The notes beneath the pieces are model-generated. The model was not told where the DNA came from, made no database searches, and saw only the letters and a program-made list of their open reading frames with translations. DNA of 45,807 nucleotides from Deltaproteobacteria bacterium (GTDB lineage: Bacteria; Desulfobacterota; Syntrophia; Syntrophales; JACQWR01): assembly GCA_026388415.1 (NCBI GenBank), contig JAPLJV010000065.1:1-45807 (forward strand). Reading direction: 5' to 3'. The translations under genes and the position numbers were made by a program. Of this stretch, positions 30,525-39,941 are shown piece after piece (position 1 is the stretch's first letter; every line of letters begins with the position of its first letter).

Positions 30525-30547
30525 CGTTCGTTTAGCGGGGTGTTATT

Positions 30548-30916
30548 ATGATTCAAATGCAGACCATATTAAATGTAGCCGACAATTCCGGTGCCAAGAA
30601 GGTCTTGTGCATTAAGGTGCTGGGTGGGTCAAAGAGAAGATATGCCAGTGTAGGTGATGTCATCGTTGTCGCTGTGCAGGAGTCTATCCCTAATTCCAAG
30701 GTGAAAAAAGGCGACGTGATGAAGGCCGTTGTCGTCCGTACCGTGAAAGAGGTCAGAAGACAGGATGGTTCATATCTCAAGTTTGATGATAATTCCGCCG
30801 TGCTGATTACGAACCAGATGGAACCGGTGGGGACAAGGATATTCGGCCCGGTGGCACGTGAGCTGCGGGCCAAGCAGTTTATGAAAATCATCTCTTTGGC
30901 ACCGGAGGTCTTGTAG
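30548..30916 (+). CDS. rplN: 50S ribosomal protein L14 (uL14)
   Basis: The 122-residue protein begins [19 protein letters not shown] and has [12 protein letters not shown] and [19 protein letters not shown]. It takes part in bridges B5/B8 and binds the silencing factor RsfS in other bacteria. Full family length. Confidence 0.98.
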   Translation: MIQMQTILNVADNSGAKKVLCIKVLGGSKRRYASVGDVIVVAVQESIPNSKVKKGDVMKAVVVRTVKEVRRQDGSYLKFDDNSAVLITNQMEPVGTRIFGPVARELRAKQFMKIISLAPEVL

Positions 30917-30991
30917 CGGGCGTGGTTTTAGATCCGCGGGGATGTAAAGGCATAATTAAATATCAAATGGTTTTTTCGCTGGGGATGGGAG

Positions 30992-31312
30992 ATGCAGGGA
31001 ATGCGGTTGAAGAAAGGTGACATGGTCAAGGTTGTGGCCGGTAAGGAAAAGGGGAAGACCGGCAAGGTCCTGAAGGTTGTTGCCGAGAAAAATAAAGTTG
31101 TTGTGGAGAAATTGAACTTTGTCAAGAGACATCAGAAAGCTGATGCCAAAGGCAAGGGCGGGATTGTGGAGAAAGAAGCCCCCATCCACGCTTCCAATGT
31201 CATGCTGCTTTGTGACAAGTGTGATGCTGCGGTCCGGTTTGGACACAAGCTGTCGGATGATGGGAAGAAAGAGCGTGTTTGCAGTAAATGTCATGAAGTA
31301 CTGAATGCTTAA
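30992..31312 (+). CDS. rplX: 50S ribosomal protein L24 (uL24) with C-terminal zinc-ribbon-like tail
   Basis: The 106-residue protein has the KOW domain of L24 (LKKGDMVKVVAGKEKGKTGKVL) that starts 50S assembly. The last 40 residues contain two Cys pairs, CDKCDAA and CSKCHE, about 28 residues apart, a likely zinc ribbon absent from E. coli L24. Some lineages carry such tails. The start could be the ATG at 30992 or the one at 31001; the first has a GGGGATGGGAG stretch in better position. Confidence 0.94.
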   Translation: MQGMRLKKGDMVKVVAGKEKGKTGKVLKVVAEKNKVVVEKLNFVKRHQKADAKGKGGIVEKEAPIHASNVMLLCDKCDAAVRFGHKLSDDGKKERVCSKCHEVLNA

Positions 31313-31336
31313 GTATCTTATAAAGGTCTATAAACA

Positions 31337-31876
31337 ATGACGAGATTGGAAGCCTATTATCTAAAAGAAGTCGTCCCTGCTTTGATCGCTGAGCTGGGTT
31401 ATAAAAATCGCATGCAGGTACCCAAGATGGAGAAGATTGTCGTCAATATGGGTGTCGGCGAAGCGATTCAGAATGCTAAAATCCTGGACAAGGCGGCGGA
31501 AGAGCTGGCCCTAATCACTGGTCAGAAACCCGTGATTACCAAGGCGAAGCGCTCTATCGCTACCTTTAAGTTGCGCCAGGGCATGCCGATCGGATGTTGT
31601 GTAACCCTGAGAAAGGACATAATGTACGAATTTTTTGACCGGCTGGTTAATGCAGCAATTCCCCGGATCAGGGATTTTCGTGGCATAGCACCGAGTTCAT
31701 TTGACGGCCGGGGTAATTTTGCCATGGGACTTCAGGAGCAGCTTATCTTCCCGGAAATAGATTACGATAAGGTTGACAAGGCGCGGGGTATGAACATTGT
31801 GATCGTTACTTCGGCCAAGACCGATGAAGAAGGCCGGAAACTCTTGAAATGCATGGGAGTTCCGTTTAAGAGTTAA
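31337..31876 (+). CDS. rplE: 50S ribosomal protein L5 (uL5)
   Basis: The 179-residue protein has the 5S-rRNA binding region [34 protein letters not shown] and [20 protein letters not shown]. It contacts P-site tRNA and bridges to S13. Full family length. Confidence 0.97.
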   Translation: MTRLEAYYLKEVVPALIAELGYKNRMQVPKMEKIVVNMGVGEAIQNAKILDKAAEELALITGQKPVITKAKRSIATFKLRQGMPIGCCVTLRKDIMYEFFDRLVNAAIPRIRDFRGIAPSSFDGRGNFAMGLQEQLIFPEIDYDKVDKARGMNIVIVTSAKTDEEGRKLLKCMGVPFKS

Positions 31877-31926
31877 AGGGCAAAGAGCGCCCGTGATGGC
31901 CGGGCTGTGACCTTGGAGGGCTTAGT

Positions 31927-32112
31927 GTGGCAAAGAAATCCTTAATTGCGAAAGCTAAAACTAAAATGAAGTTTGCGGTGCGGCAGTATAATCGGTGTCC
32001 GCTTTGTGGCCGGCCGAGAGCGTATTACAGAAAATTTGACATGTGCAGGATATGCTTGAGAAACCTTTCCCTGAGGGGAGAAATCCCGGGTGTTATAAAG
32101 TCCAGTTGGTAG
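31927..32112 (+). CDS. rpsN: 30S ribosomal protein S14, zinc-binding type (uS14)
   Basis: The 61-residue short form has [20 protein letters not shown], four cysteines for one zinc, so it is the C+ type. The GTG start at 31927 follows TTGGAGGGC. It lies between L5 and S8, the usual order. Confidence 0.97.
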   Translation: MAKKSLIAKAKTKMKFAVRQYNRCPLCGRPRAYYRKFDMCRICLRNLSLRGEIPGVIKSSW

Positions 32113-32128
32113 AGTAAAGGAGCAAAGT

Positions 32129-32530
32129 ATGGGAGTAAGCGATCCAATTGCCGATATGTTGACCAGGATCAGAAATGCCAACAGGGTGCATTTTAAATCG
32201 GTGGATGTAATATTGTCTCGCACCAATCAGAATATCTGCAAAGTGCTGAAAAAATCCGGCTATATAAGCGGCTTTGACGTTAAGAAGGACAGTGCAGGGC
32301 ATGAAATGCTGAGGGTGTATCTGAAAAATCCAGTCTTGAAGCAGACAAGTATCACGGATATACAGAGAATCAGCAAGCCAGGCCGCAGGGTTTATGTGCA
32401 TTGCGATAATATCCCCAAGGTATTGGATGGTTACGGAGTAGCTGTTATCTCTACCTCCAGAGGGGTCATGACGGACAAAGAGGCGAAGACGCTGAATATC
32501 GGCGGCGAGCTTCTCTGCAGCGTTTGGTAG
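32129..32530 (+). CDS. rpsH: 30S ribosomal protein S8 (uS8)
   Basis: The 133-residue protein begins MGVSDPIADMLTRIRNA and ends with the conserved GVMTDKEAKTLNIGGELLCSVW. S8 binds the 16S central domain and in E. coli represses the spc operon at the rplE start. A 50-base spacer with a 6-bp hairpin (32539-32553) separates it from rplF. Confidence 0.97.
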   Translation: MGVSDPIADMLTRIRNANRVHFKSVDVILSRTNQNICKVLKKSGYISGFDVKKDSAGHEMLRVYLKNPVLKQTSITDIQRISKPGRRVYVHCDNIPKVLDGYGVAVISTSRGVMTDKEAKTLNIGGELLCSVW

Positions 32531-32538
32531 TCTGCCCC

Positions 32539-32553
32539 AGGGGGATTCCCCCT
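32539..32553 (+). repeat. Small hairpin between rpsH and rplF
   Basis: AGGGGG at 32539-32544 pairs with CCCCCT at 32548-32553 around a 3-base ATT loop. A CCG-TTTTT-CGG mini-hairpin follows at 32558-32568. It sits just before the rplF ribosome binding site and could slow polymerase or stabilise the mRNA; there is no evidence that it terminates. Confidence 0.45.
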
Positions 32554-32580
32554 CGGTCCGTTTTTCGGGAGATTGATGAA

Positions 32581-33120
32581 ATGTCAAGAATTGGAAAAAA
32601 ACCGATAGAGTTTCCTGCCGGGGTAAAATTGGTGCAGGATAAATCTGTTATCAAGATCAATGGTCCCAAAGGAAACTTGTCCATGACGCTGCCGCCGGGT
32701 GTTGAGATCAGCCAGGACAGCGGCACTATTGTTGTCAAGTGCATTTCGGAAGACAGGAAGGAAATGGCCTATCACGGGTTAGTGCGCACTCTCCTCGGGA
32801 ACATGGTGACGGGGGTGAGCAAGGGCTTTGAAAAGGGTCTGGAAATATCCGGCGTGGGTTATCGCGCCGAGGTTAAGGATGGCATGATCAAGATGCTGCT
32901 GGGATATTCAAATCCCGTGGAATATGCAATCCCGCCCGGTATTGACATCAAGGTGGATAAGCAGGTTAATATCGTTGTCGGCGGTATAGATAAAGAGTTG
33001 GTAGGCAGGGTGGCGGCCGAGATTCGATCTTTGAAGAAACCGGAACCTTACAAAGGCAAGGGGATAAGGTATGTCGGCGAGAAGATCAGGCGAAAAGTCG
33101 GCAAATCTGTGGGGGCTTAG
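32581..33120 (+). CDS. rplF: 50S ribosomal protein L6 (uL6)
   Basis: The 179-residue protein begins MSRIGKKPIEFPAGVKL and has two similar domains, the second with KKPEPYKGKGIRY, the family signature. The ATG at 32581 follows GGGAGATTGATGAA and gives the standard start; the longer frame from 32524 overlaps rpsH. Confidence 0.97.
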   Translation: MSRIGKKPIEFPAGVKLVQDKSVIKINGPKGNLSMTLPPGVEISQDSGTIVVKCISEDRKEMAYHGLVRTLLGNMVTGVSKGFEKGLEISGVGYRAEVKDGMIKMLLGYSNPVEYAIPPGIDIKVDKQVNIVVGGIDKELVGRVAAEIRSLKKPEPYKGKGIRYVGEKIRRKVGKSVGA

Positions 33121-33171
33121 TAAAGCGAGTTATTCCCGATAATATTTCTGTGGTGTGGAAGAGGTAGGACA

Positions 33172-33537
33172 TTGGCAACGAAGAAGGTAGAAAAGATCAG
33201 GGCCAAGCGCAAGGCAAGGGTAAGCGGCAAGTTAACGGGCAGTGAAACCAGACCGAGACTTGCTGTTTTCCGGAGCGCCAGACACATCTATGTTCAGGCC
33301 ATTGCCGATGATACGGCAAGTACCCTGGCTGCGGCGTCAACACTAAGCAAAGATATAAAAGACACTGTTGCGGGCATGAAGAAGGTTGACGCGGCCAAAG
33401 AAGTAGGAAAATTGTTGTCACGGCGTCTCATGGCCCGCGGCATAGGGACGGTTATTTTTGACCGGGGGCGTTTCCTCTATCACGGTCGGGTAAAAGCGCT
33501 GGCCGAAGCCGCGCGCGAGGCGGGTTTGAAGTTTTAA
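33172..33537 (+). CDS. rplR: 50S ribosomal protein L18 (uL18)
   Basis: The 121-residue 5S-rRNA binding protein has [18 protein letters not shown] and [23 protein letters not shown]. The start is TTG at 33172, following AAGAGGTAGG; no ATG or GTG further upstream gives the family N-terminus. Confidence 0.97.
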   Translation: MATKKVEKIRAKRKARVSGKLTGSETRPRLAVFRSARHIYVQAIADDTASTLAAASTLSKDIKDTVAGMKKVDAAKEVGKLLSRRLMARGIGTVIFDRGRFLYHGRVKALAEAAREAGLKF

Positions 33538-33590
33538 TGCCCAGCTTGGGATGGTAATTTCTAACTTACTAATTTAATAAGGATCGAGCA

Positions 33591-34085
33591 TTGAATACCA
33601 GAGAAGTAAAGGAATCGGAACTTCAGGACAGGGTGATAGCAATCAACAGAACCGCCAAAGTTGTCAAAGGTGGAAGAAGGTTCAGATTCAGCGCCATAGT
33701 GGTTGTCGGCGATGGAAAGGGCTCTGTTGGCGCCGGATTGGGGAAGGCGCATGAAGTCCCGGAGGCGATCAGGAAGGGCATGGAGCAGGCTAAAAAAAGC
33801 ATGCTTAAGTGCGCTATCATGAACAGGACGATTCCCTACGGCGTCGTAGGGCACTTCGGCGCCGGCAAGGTTATGCTAAAGCCGGCCTCGGAAGGGACGG
33901 GCCTTATTGCCGGGGGTGCTGTCCGGGCGGTGCTTGAGGTTGCCGGGATACACAATATATTGACCAAATGTCTGGGCTCCCATAATCCGCATAATTTGGT
34001 TAAAGCAACGATAGATGGACTGTGCCAGTTACGCTCACCGGCGGACATTGCCCTGCTGAGAGGCCGGGAGCTTGCGGAAATATAA
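33591..34085 (+). CDS. rpsE: 30S ribosomal protein S5 (uS5)
   Basis: The 164-residue protein has the double-stranded RNA-binding fold with [19 protein letters not shown] and [17 protein letters not shown], then [12 protein letters not shown]. It guards translational fidelity with S4 and forms the mRNA entry helicase. The start is TTG at 33591 with AAGGA upstream. Confidence 0.97.
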   Translation: MNTREVKESELQDRVIAINRTAKVVKGGRRFRFSAIVVVGDGKGSVGAGLGKAHEVPEAIRKGMEQAKKSMLKCAIMNRTIPYGVVGHFGAGKVMLKPASEGTGLIAGGAVRAVLEVAGIHNILTKCLGSHNPHNLVKATIDGLCQLRSPADIALLRGRELAEI

Positions 34086-34124
34086 CGGCGCCCACAGGGT
34101 ATATCTGTAAAAAGAGGGTTTGCA

Positions 34125-34319
34125 GTGAAAAAATTAAAGATAAAACAGATAAGAAGTTATATCGGCCGACCGGAAAAGCATCGGCGCGTTTTGCGTGGCC
34201 TCGGATTGGGTAAATTAAACAGAACCGTCCTTCTTAATGACACCCCGGAGATCCGGGGCATGGCGCAAAAGGTCATACACTTAATTGCATTGGAAGAAGT
34301 TGAGGGGAACGAAATATGA
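34125..34319 (+). CDS. rpmD: 50S ribosomal protein L30 (uL30)
   Basis: The 64-residue protein begins [20 protein letters not shown] and has [21 protein letters not shown]. The start is GTG at 34125 after AAAGAGGG. It ends in an ATGA overlap with rplO. Confidence 0.96.
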   Translation: MKKLKIKQIRSYIGRPEKHRRVLRGLGLGKLNRTVLLNDTPEIRGMAQKVIHLIALEEVEGNEI

Positions 34320-34753
34320 ATTTAGGTGCCTTAAAACCGCCGGCCGGTTCCCGGAAGAAGAGAAAAAGAGTGGGACGGGGCGGCGACCATGGCGGCACGT
34401 CCTGCAGGGGTAATAAGGGCCAGAACGCCCGTTCCGGAGGAGGGGTGAGGCCGTCTTTTGAAGGCGGGCAGATGCCGATTACCCGGAGGTTGCCCAAGCG
34501 CGGTTTCCATAACAAATTCCGCCGCATTGTTGGCGTTGTTAACGTCGGGCAGTTGGAACAGTTTCCGCAAGGGACTGTTATTGATGAGGAACTGTTGCTT
34601 AATTGCGGCTTGATCAAGAGAAAAGTTGAGGCGGTAAAGATCCTCGGCAAGGGTGAGATCGAACGTGCCCTGTCCGTCAAGGTAGGCTTGATCAGCAAAG
34701 GCGCCCGGGATAAGATAATCGCCGCCGGCGGCTCAATTGTAGAGGTTAACTGA
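34316..34753 (+). CDS. rplO: 50S ribosomal protein L15 (uL15)
   Basis: The 145-residue protein begins [20 protein letters not shown] and has [20 protein letters not shown] and [17 protein letters not shown]. It overlaps rpmD by 4 bases and is followed after 2 bases by secY. Confidence 0.97.
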   Translation: MNLGALKPPAGSRKKRKRVGRGGDHGGTSCRGNKGQNARSGGGVRPSFEGGQMPITRRLPKRGFHNKFRRIVGVVNVGQLEQFPQGTVIDEELLLNCGLIKRKVEAVKILGKGEIERALSVKVGLISKGARDKIIAAGGSIVEVN

Positions 34754-34755
34754 CT

Positions 34756-36063
34756 TTGTTAGACGGATTCGGAAATATTTCCAAGGTACCGGAGCTGCAA
34801 AAGAGAATCCTCCTTACCTTTTTGCTGCTGGCGGTTTATCGGATCGGCGCACATGTGCCGACTCCCGGAATTGACACGGCAGCGCTGGCGGCTTTTTTTG
34901 ATCAGAACAAGGGATCGCTGCTGGGATTTTTCGACATGTTTGCCGGCGGCGCCCTGAGCAAGCTCTCCGTATTTGCTTTGGGGATTATGCCTTACATCAG
35001 CGCCTCCATCATTCTGCAGTTGCTGACGGTGGCCGTACCTCATTTAGAAAGGCTGTCCAAGGAAGGTGATGCGGGCCGAAGAAAGATCACCCAGTACACC
35101 CGCTATGGCACCGTTGGGCTCAGCATGATTCAGGGGTTCGGTATCGCCATTGGGCTGGAGAATATGGCCGGTCCGACGGGGGCAGCCATTGTCATACAGG
35201 CCGGCTGGTGGTTTCGGTTGTTAACGGTCATTACTTTGACGGCTGGAACGGCATTCATCATGTGGCTGGGCGAACAGATAACGGAAAAAGGGATCGGCAA
35301 CGGCATATCCCTGATTATATTTGCCGGTATTGTGGTGCGGGGGCCGGAGGCGATCGTTAACACCTTCCGTCTACTGGCGAGCGGTGAGATGGGAATCATT
35401 TTCATCCTGCTTTTGATCATTTTGATGGTGGCTGTGGTTGGCTTCATAGTATTTGTAGAAAGTGGTCAGCGTCGGATACCCATTCAATATGCCAAGCGCG
35501 TGGTGGGCAATAAGATGTACGGCGGACAAACGACGCATCTGCCTCTCAAGGTGAATACCGCCGGAGTTATCCCGCCTATTTTTGCCTCTTCCCTCATCAT
35601 GTTCCCGGCGACGATCGCCAATTTCATTCCTCATCCCTGGATGAAGGCGGTCTCGGGTCTTTTGATGCCGGGCCGGTTGGGTTATGAGCTCCTGTTTGTG
35701 GCTTTTGTGGTTTTTTTCTGCTATTTTTACACGGCGGTCACGTTTAATCCCGTGGAAGTATCAGATAATATAAAGAAATATGGTGGATACGTTCCCGGCA
35801 TCAGGCCCGGCAAGAAAACGGCCGAGTACATGGATGAAGTTCTGACCAGATTGACCTTTAGCGGCGCCATCTACGTTTCTGCGGTCTGCGTGCTACCGAG
35901 CGTTCTCATCAGCAATTTCAACGTGCCCTTTTACTTCGGCGGCACGGCCCTGCTGATTGTGGTGGGAGTCGCCCTCGATACCGCGTCGCAGATAGAAACT
36001 CATTTGTTGACCAGACAGTATGAAGGTTTTATGAAAAAGGGCCGTATTGCGCGCAGGCGCTGA
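34756..36063 (+). CDS. secY: Preprotein translocase subunit SecY
   Basis: The 435-residue protein forms the ten-helix protein-conducting channel. It shows GIMPYISASIILQLL near helix 2 and plug, GIGNGISLIIFAGI, RRIPIQYAKRVVG in the cytoplasmic loop that binds SecA and the ribosome, and NPVEVSDNIKKYGGYVPGIRPG. The start is TTG at 34756, immediately after L15. With SecE at 11684, two parts of the translocon are encoded in the window. Confidence 0.97.
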   Translation: MLDGFGNISKVPELQKRILLTFLLLAVYRIGAHVPTPGIDTAALAAFFDQNKGSLLGFFDMFAGGALSKLSVFALGIMPYISASIILQLLTVAVPHLERLSKEGDAGRRKITQYTRYGTVGLSMIQGFGIAIGLENMAGPTGAAIVIQAGWWFRLLTVITLTAGTAFIMWLGEQITEKGIGNGISLIIFAGIVVRGPEAIVNTFRLLASGEMGIIFILLLIILMVAVVGFIVFVESGQRRIPIQYAKRVVGNKMYGGQTTHLPLKVNTAGVIPPIFASSLIMFPATIANFIPHPWMKAVSGLLMPGRLGYELLFVAFVVFFCYFYTAVTFNPVEVSDNIKKYGGYVPGIRPGKKTAEYMDEVLTRLTFSGAIYVSAVCVLPSVLISNFNVPFYFGGTALLIVVGVALDTASQIETHLLTRQYEGFMKKGRIARRR

Positions 36064-36071
36064 ATGTAAAT

Positions 36072-36821
36072 ATGGTCATCTTGAAGCAACCGGAGGAGAT
36101 CGAAAAAATAAGGGCGAGTAACCGAGTGGTGGCGGAAGTCCTGAAAGAATTGAAAAAGGCTGTCATACCAGGTATCACGACCAGAGAATTAGATAGGCTG
36201 GCAGAAAGCCTGTCGGTAAGCAAGAAAGTCCGGCCCGCCTTCAAGGGTTATAAGGGGTATCCGTTTTCACTCTGCACCTCGGTTAATGAAGAGGTGGTCC
36301 ACGGGCTCCCGTCTGACAGAGTGCTCATTGAGGGAGATATAATCAGCCTGGACTTTGGGGTTTTCCACGCCGGGTACTATGGTGATGCGGCGATAACGGT
36401 CCCCGTGGGGAAGATAGCGGGGAGTGCGGCCGGGTTGTTGCAGACAACCGAGAGCGGTTTATACGCCGGCATCAAGGCGGCCAGGGCAGGCAACAGATTG
36501 GGGGATATTTCCTTTGCGGTTCAAAGTATAGTGGAAGCCGCTGGTTATTCAGTCGTAAGAGATTTTGTCGGCCATGGCATCGGGCGAAGCTTGCACGAAG
36601 ATCCCCAGATACCGAATCATGGGGTGCGGGGCCGCGGCATAGAGCTTAGGGTCGGGATGGTTTTGGCGATCGAACCGATGGTCAACGCCGGGACTTATAG
36701 AGTTAAAGTAAAACCGGATGGTTGGACTGTGGTTACCGAAGACGCGGGTCTTTCCGCTCATTTTGAGCATTCGGTGGCAATTACTGAGGCGGGGCCGGCT
36801 ATCCTGAGTCAGTTGCAGTAA
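36072..36821 (+). CDS. map: Methionine aminopeptidase, type I
   Basis: The 249-residue metalloprotease removes the initiator Met after deformylation. The five metal ligands can be matched: Asp in LDFGVFHAGYYGDAA (two Asp), His in GHGIGRSLHEDP, Glu in IEPMVN and Glu in FEHSVAITEAG. Its place after secY in the spc operon is standard for many bacteria. Confidence 0.96.
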   Translation: MVILKQPEEIEKIRASNRVVAEVLKELKKAVIPGITTRELDRLAESLSVSKKVRPAFKGYKGYPFSLCTSVNEEVVHGLPSDRVLIEGDIISLDFGVFHAGYYGDAAITVPVGKIAGSAAGLLQTTESGLYAGIKAARAGNRLGDISFAVQSIVEAAGYSVVRDFVGHGIGRSLHEDPQIPNHGVRGRGIELRVGMVLAIEPMVNAGTYRVKVKPDGWTVVTEDAGLSAHFEHSVAITEAGPAILSQLQ

Positions 36822-36866
36822 TGATAAGTAAAAAATGGTTATGATCCGGTATATGAGCGGCAGGTT

Positions 36867-37085
36867 ATGGCAAAAGAAGAGGCAATCGAGGTTGAAGGTA
36901 AGGTAATAGAGCCGCTGCCCAATGCCATGTTCCGCGTGGAACTGGAGAACGGGTATAAGGTACTGGCGCATATCTCCGGGAAAATGCGGATGCATTTTAT
37001 CAAGATTCTGCCGGGTGACAAGGTGACGGTGGAGTTGTCTCCCTACGACTTGTCGCGCGGGAGAATAATATACAGGACGAAATAA
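36867..37085 (+). CDS. infA: Translation initiation factor IF-1
   Basis: The 72-residue OB-fold protein begins [19 protein letters not shown] and has [22 protein letters not shown]-type conserved core. It occupies the 30S A site during initiation. It lies between map and rpmJ. Confidence 0.97.
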   Translation: MAKEEAIEVEGKVIEPLPNAMFRVELENGYKVLAHISGKMRMHFIKILPGDKVTVELSPYDLSRGRIIYRTK

Positions 37086-37152
37086 GGGTGTGGTCGAGGC
37101 TGGCGCCGTGACAGGTAGCGGCGGCGGCAGAACGTGCAATCGAGGTGATGCG

Positions 37153-37266
37153 GTGAAAGTCAGGTCGTCAATAAAAAAGATATGTGATAAATGTAAAATT
37201 CTCAAGCGGAAGGGCGTATTGAGAGTGATTTGCGAAAACCCCAAGCACAAGCAGCGGCAGGGGTAA
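37153..37266 (+). CDS. rpmJ: 50S ribosomal protein L36 (bL36)
   Basis: The 37-residue protein begins [15 protein letters not shown]. Its zinc ligands are C-x2-C, a later Cys and a His (CDKC, ICENPKH), so it is the C+ type. The start is GTG at 37153 after GAGGTGATGCG. Confidence 0.97.
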   Translation: MKVRSSIKKICDKCKILKRKGVLRVICENPKHKQRQG

Positions 37267-37295
37267 GTCATTGAGTTTCTCCAGGAGGTAGTAAG

Positions 37296-37664
37296 GTGGC
37301 AAGAATTGCGGGGGTGGATTTACCCAAGAATAAAAGGATGGAGATCGCGCTTACTTATATATATGGTATTGGGCGCAGCAAGTCGGTCTATATCCTTGAC
37401 AAAGCCGGTGTGAGCAACGATACCAAGACGGACAATCTTGCCGATTCGGAGATCACGGCCATAAGAAATGTTATTGACAAGGAACTCAAGGTGGAGGGCG
37501 ACCTGAGGCGGGAGATATCAATGTCCATCAAGCGTCTCATGGACATCGGCGCCTACCGGGGCTTGCGACACCGCAAGGGACTGCCTGTCCGGGGGCAAAG
37601 GACAAGCACTAATGCGCGGACCAGAAAAGGACCGCGGCGGGCCGTGGCGTCCAAGAAGAAGTAG
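37296..37664 (+). CDS. rpsM: 30S ribosomal protein S13 (uS13)
   Basis: The 122-residue protein begins [20 protein letters not shown] and has [17 protein letters not shown] with the basic tail that contacts P-site tRNA. The start is GTG at 37296 after AGGAGGTAGTAA. It opens the alpha operon. Confidence 0.97.
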   Translation: MARIAGVDLPKNKRMEIALTYIYGIGRSKSVYILDKAGVSNDTKTDNLADSEITAIRNVIDKELKVEGDLRREISMSIKRLMDIGAYRGLRHRKGLPVRGQRTSTNARTRKGPRRAVASKKK

Positions 37665-37759
37665 TAATATCAGATAAATGCAAGGTGTGAGATTGGCCGA
37701 CAGGCTGAAATCATGGCAGATGGGTTGCAGATGGGTGATTAACCCGACCCGGAGGTAGA

Positions 37760-38152
37760 ATGGCAAAGACAGTCAGGAAAACAGGCAAGAAGAAGGAAAA
37801 AAAGAATATTACCGAGGGTGTTGCGCATATCCAGTCCACATTCAATAATACCATTGTGACCATTACTGATCTCAGTGGCAATGTGATTGCCTGGTCATCC
37901 TCGGGAACGGAAGGATTTAAGGGGTCGCGGAAGAGCACTCCCTTTGCGGCCCAGATGGCGGCCGAGAGCGCCGTCAAGAAGGCTAAAGAACACGGATTAA
38001 GGAACGTGCAGGTGTTCGTGAAAGGTCCGGGGGCGGGAAGAGAGTCGGCGCTCAGGTCCCTGCAGTTGGCCGGTCTTAAAATCAGCCTCATCAGGGATGT
38101 TACTCCCGTTCCGCACAACGGCTGCCGTCCACCAAAAAGAAGAAGGGTGTAG
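37760..38152 (+). CDS. rpsK: 30S ribosomal protein S11 (uS11)
   Basis: The 130-residue protein has [18 protein letters not shown] and [15 protein letters not shown], then the C-terminal [18 protein letters not shown]. It forms part of the platform near the E site. GGAGG precedes the ATG. An unusual perfect hairpin lies just downstream. Confidence 0.97.
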   Translation: MAKTVRKTGKKKEKKNITEGVAHIQSTFNNTIVTITDLSGNVIAWSSSGTEGFKGSRKSTPFAAQMAAESAVKKAKEHGLRNVQVFVKGPGAGRESALRSLQLAGLKISLIRDVTPVPHNGCRPPKRRRV

Positions 38153-38165
38153 CAAATAACAAACA

Positions 38166-38210
38166 CCGCTGATCAATTGTCAATAGTCGGAATTGACAAT
38201 TGATCAGCGG
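38166..38210. repeat. Perfect 19-bp inverted repeat between rpsK and rpsD
   Basis: The arm at 38166-38184 is the exact reverse complement of 38192-38210, with a 7-base loop. It lies in the 86-base rpsK-rpsD gap, with no T-run behind it, so it is not a standard terminator. It may stabilise the mRNA end, act as a regulatory site for S4, or be a small inserted repeat. AT-rich arms differ from the surrounding GC. Confidence 0.8.
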
Positions 38211-38238
38211 TAATAGATCACTGATCAGGGAGGCTTTT

Positions 38239-38868
38239 TTGGCAAGATATTTAGATTCCGCGTGCCGGTTATGCCGGAGAGAAGGACTGAAGTTATTTCT
38301 CAAAGGGGACAGGTGCTATAGTGAGAAGTGCGCCTTTGAGCGGCGGGGATATGCGCCGGGCGATCACGGTCAGATGCGCCGGAAGCAGCCGTCTGATTAC
38401 GGCATCCAGTTGCGTGAGAAGCAGAAGCTCAAGAGGATGTACGGGCTGCTGGAAAAGCAGTTCCACGGCAGCTTTGAAACGGCCGAGAAAAAAAAGGGCA
38501 TTACGGGCGCCAATCTTTTGATTGGTCTGGAGAGGCGTCTGGACAATATGGTTTTCCGCATGGGTTTTGCCAGTTCGAGAAATGAAGCGCGCCAGTTGGT
38601 CACGCATCGGCATTTCCTCGTGAATGGCAAGGCGGTGAATATACCTTCTTATCTGCTCAAGGCCGGGGACGAAATTACCCTGAAGGAAAAAAGCCGGAAA
38701 GTGGCCTGCATCCTGGAAGCCATGGGAACGGTGGCCAGGAGAGGCGTGCCGCAGTGGCTGGCGCTGAACAAAGAGGGTTTTCAAGCCAGTGTAAAGATGC
38801 TTCCTACCCGGGAAGAATTGACCATGCCGGTTCAGGAACAGTTGGTTGTTGAACTTTACTCGAAGTAA
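38239..38868 (+). CDS. rpsD: 30S ribosomal protein S4, zinc-binding type (uS4)
   Basis: The 209-residue protein begins at a TTG (38239), with GGGAGG 5 bases upstream, as [16 protein letters not shown]. The four Cys (CRLC and CYSEKC) mark the zinc-bearing form. It has the S4 RNA-binding domain with [20 protein letters not shown]. In E. coli S4 represses the alpha operon; the frame open from 38200 adds unrelated residues and is not used. Confidence 0.97.
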   Translation: MARYLDSACRLCRREGLKLFLKGDRCYSEKCAFERRGYAPGDHGQMRRKQPSDYGIQLREKQKLKRMYGLLEKQFHGSFETAEKKKGITGANLLIGLERRLDNMVFRMGFASSRNEARQLVTHRHFLVNGKAVNIPSYLLKAGDEITLKEKSRKVACILEAMGTVARRGVPQWLALNKEGFQASVKMLPTREELTMPVQEQLVVELYSK

Positions 38869-38907
38869 AGAATTGATGCCGCATAACAAGGGTAGGGAAT
38901 AGAAATT

Positions 38908-39870
38908 ATGCAAAAAAACTGGGATAGTCTCATCCGACCAAAGCGTATTGATATTGATGAAAGCACACATACCCGTTTTTATGGGGAGTTTAGCTGCCAG
39001 CCGTTAGAGCGGGGGTTCGGCATTACCTTGGGCAATGCCCTGCGGCGGGTCTTGCTGTCTTCCATCCAGGGGGCGGCAATAGTTTCCCTTCAGATTGACG
39101 GGGTGTTGCACGAATTTTCTACCGTGCCCGGAGTTAAGGAAGATGTGACGGACATCATCCTTAACTTGAAGGGAGTTCGGATGAAAATTCATCAGGACGG
39201 GCCGCAGGAGATAAGAATTGACGCCAAAAAAGCGGGCGTCGTCACGGCGGGCGATATCATAACGGATGGTACAGTGGAAATACTCAATCCCGACCATCAC
39301 ATTGCCACTCTTTCCGGAGAAGCGCCTTTTCGGGCTTTGATGGTTGCCAAGATGGGCAAGGGTTATATACCGGCCGGCAGTGGCAAGGATATTGATCAGC
39401 CTGAGGGCGTCATCAATATGGACGCCTTATTTTCGCCCGTAACAAAGGTCAATTATACGGTTACCTATGCGCGTGTTGGTCAGATCGCCGATTACGACAG
39501 GCTTATTCTGGAGGTCTGGACGGATGGCAGCGTGTTGCCGGAAGACGCAGTTGCTTATTCGGCCAAGATTTTGAAATATCAGCTTGATATATTGATCAAT
39601 TTTGATGAAGCTGATGAAGAGGAAGAGCAACGGGGTGCGGAGGAAGGCGGTACTATTAATGATCAACTGCTGCGTCAGGTTGACGAACTGGAGCTTTCCG
39701 TAAGATCGGCCAATTGTCTGAAAAATGCCGGAATTAATATGATCGGGGAGCTCGTGCAAAAATCGGAAGCAGAGATGCTGAAGACCAAAAATTTTGGCCG
39801 CAAGTCTCTCAGTGAGATCAAGGAAGTGTTGGGTGAGCTGGGACTTGGTTTCGGTATGAAGCTTGGATAA
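38908..39870 (+). CDS. rpoA: DNA-directed RNA polymerase subunit alpha
   Basis: The 320-residue subunit has the N-terminal assembly domain ([19 protein letters not shown]) and the C-terminal domain that binds UP elements and activators ([30 protein letters not shown]). The linker near 232-250 is rich in Asp and Glu. It dimerises to start core polymerase assembly. Confidence 0.98.
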   Translation: MQKNWDSLIRPKRIDIDESTHTRFYGEFSCQPLERGFGITLGNALRRVLLSSIQGAAIVSLQIDGVLHEFSTVPGVKEDVTDIILNLKGVRMKIHQDGPQEIRIDAKKAGVVTAGDIITDGTVEILNPDHHIATLSGEAPFRALMVAKMGKGYIPAGSGKDIDQPEGVINMDALFSPVTKVNYTVTYARVGQIADYDRLILEVWTDGSVLPEDAVAYSAKILKYQLDILINFDEADEEEEQRGAEEGGTINDQLLRQVDELELSVRSANCLKNAGINMIGELVQKSEAEMLKTKNFGRKSLSEIKEVLGELGLGFGMKLG

Positions 39871-39941
39871 TCATATCGGCAGCGGTAGGGGCGCGTTTGA
39901 AACCTGCTCCTGCCGATCTGGGTGGGAAAGGAAGAATAGTA

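Noticed and set aside
38166-38210. Rho-independent terminator ending the rpsM-rpsK unit
   Set aside because: No T-run follows the stem, and rpsD-rpoA-rplQ continue in the same direction with no clear new promoter.
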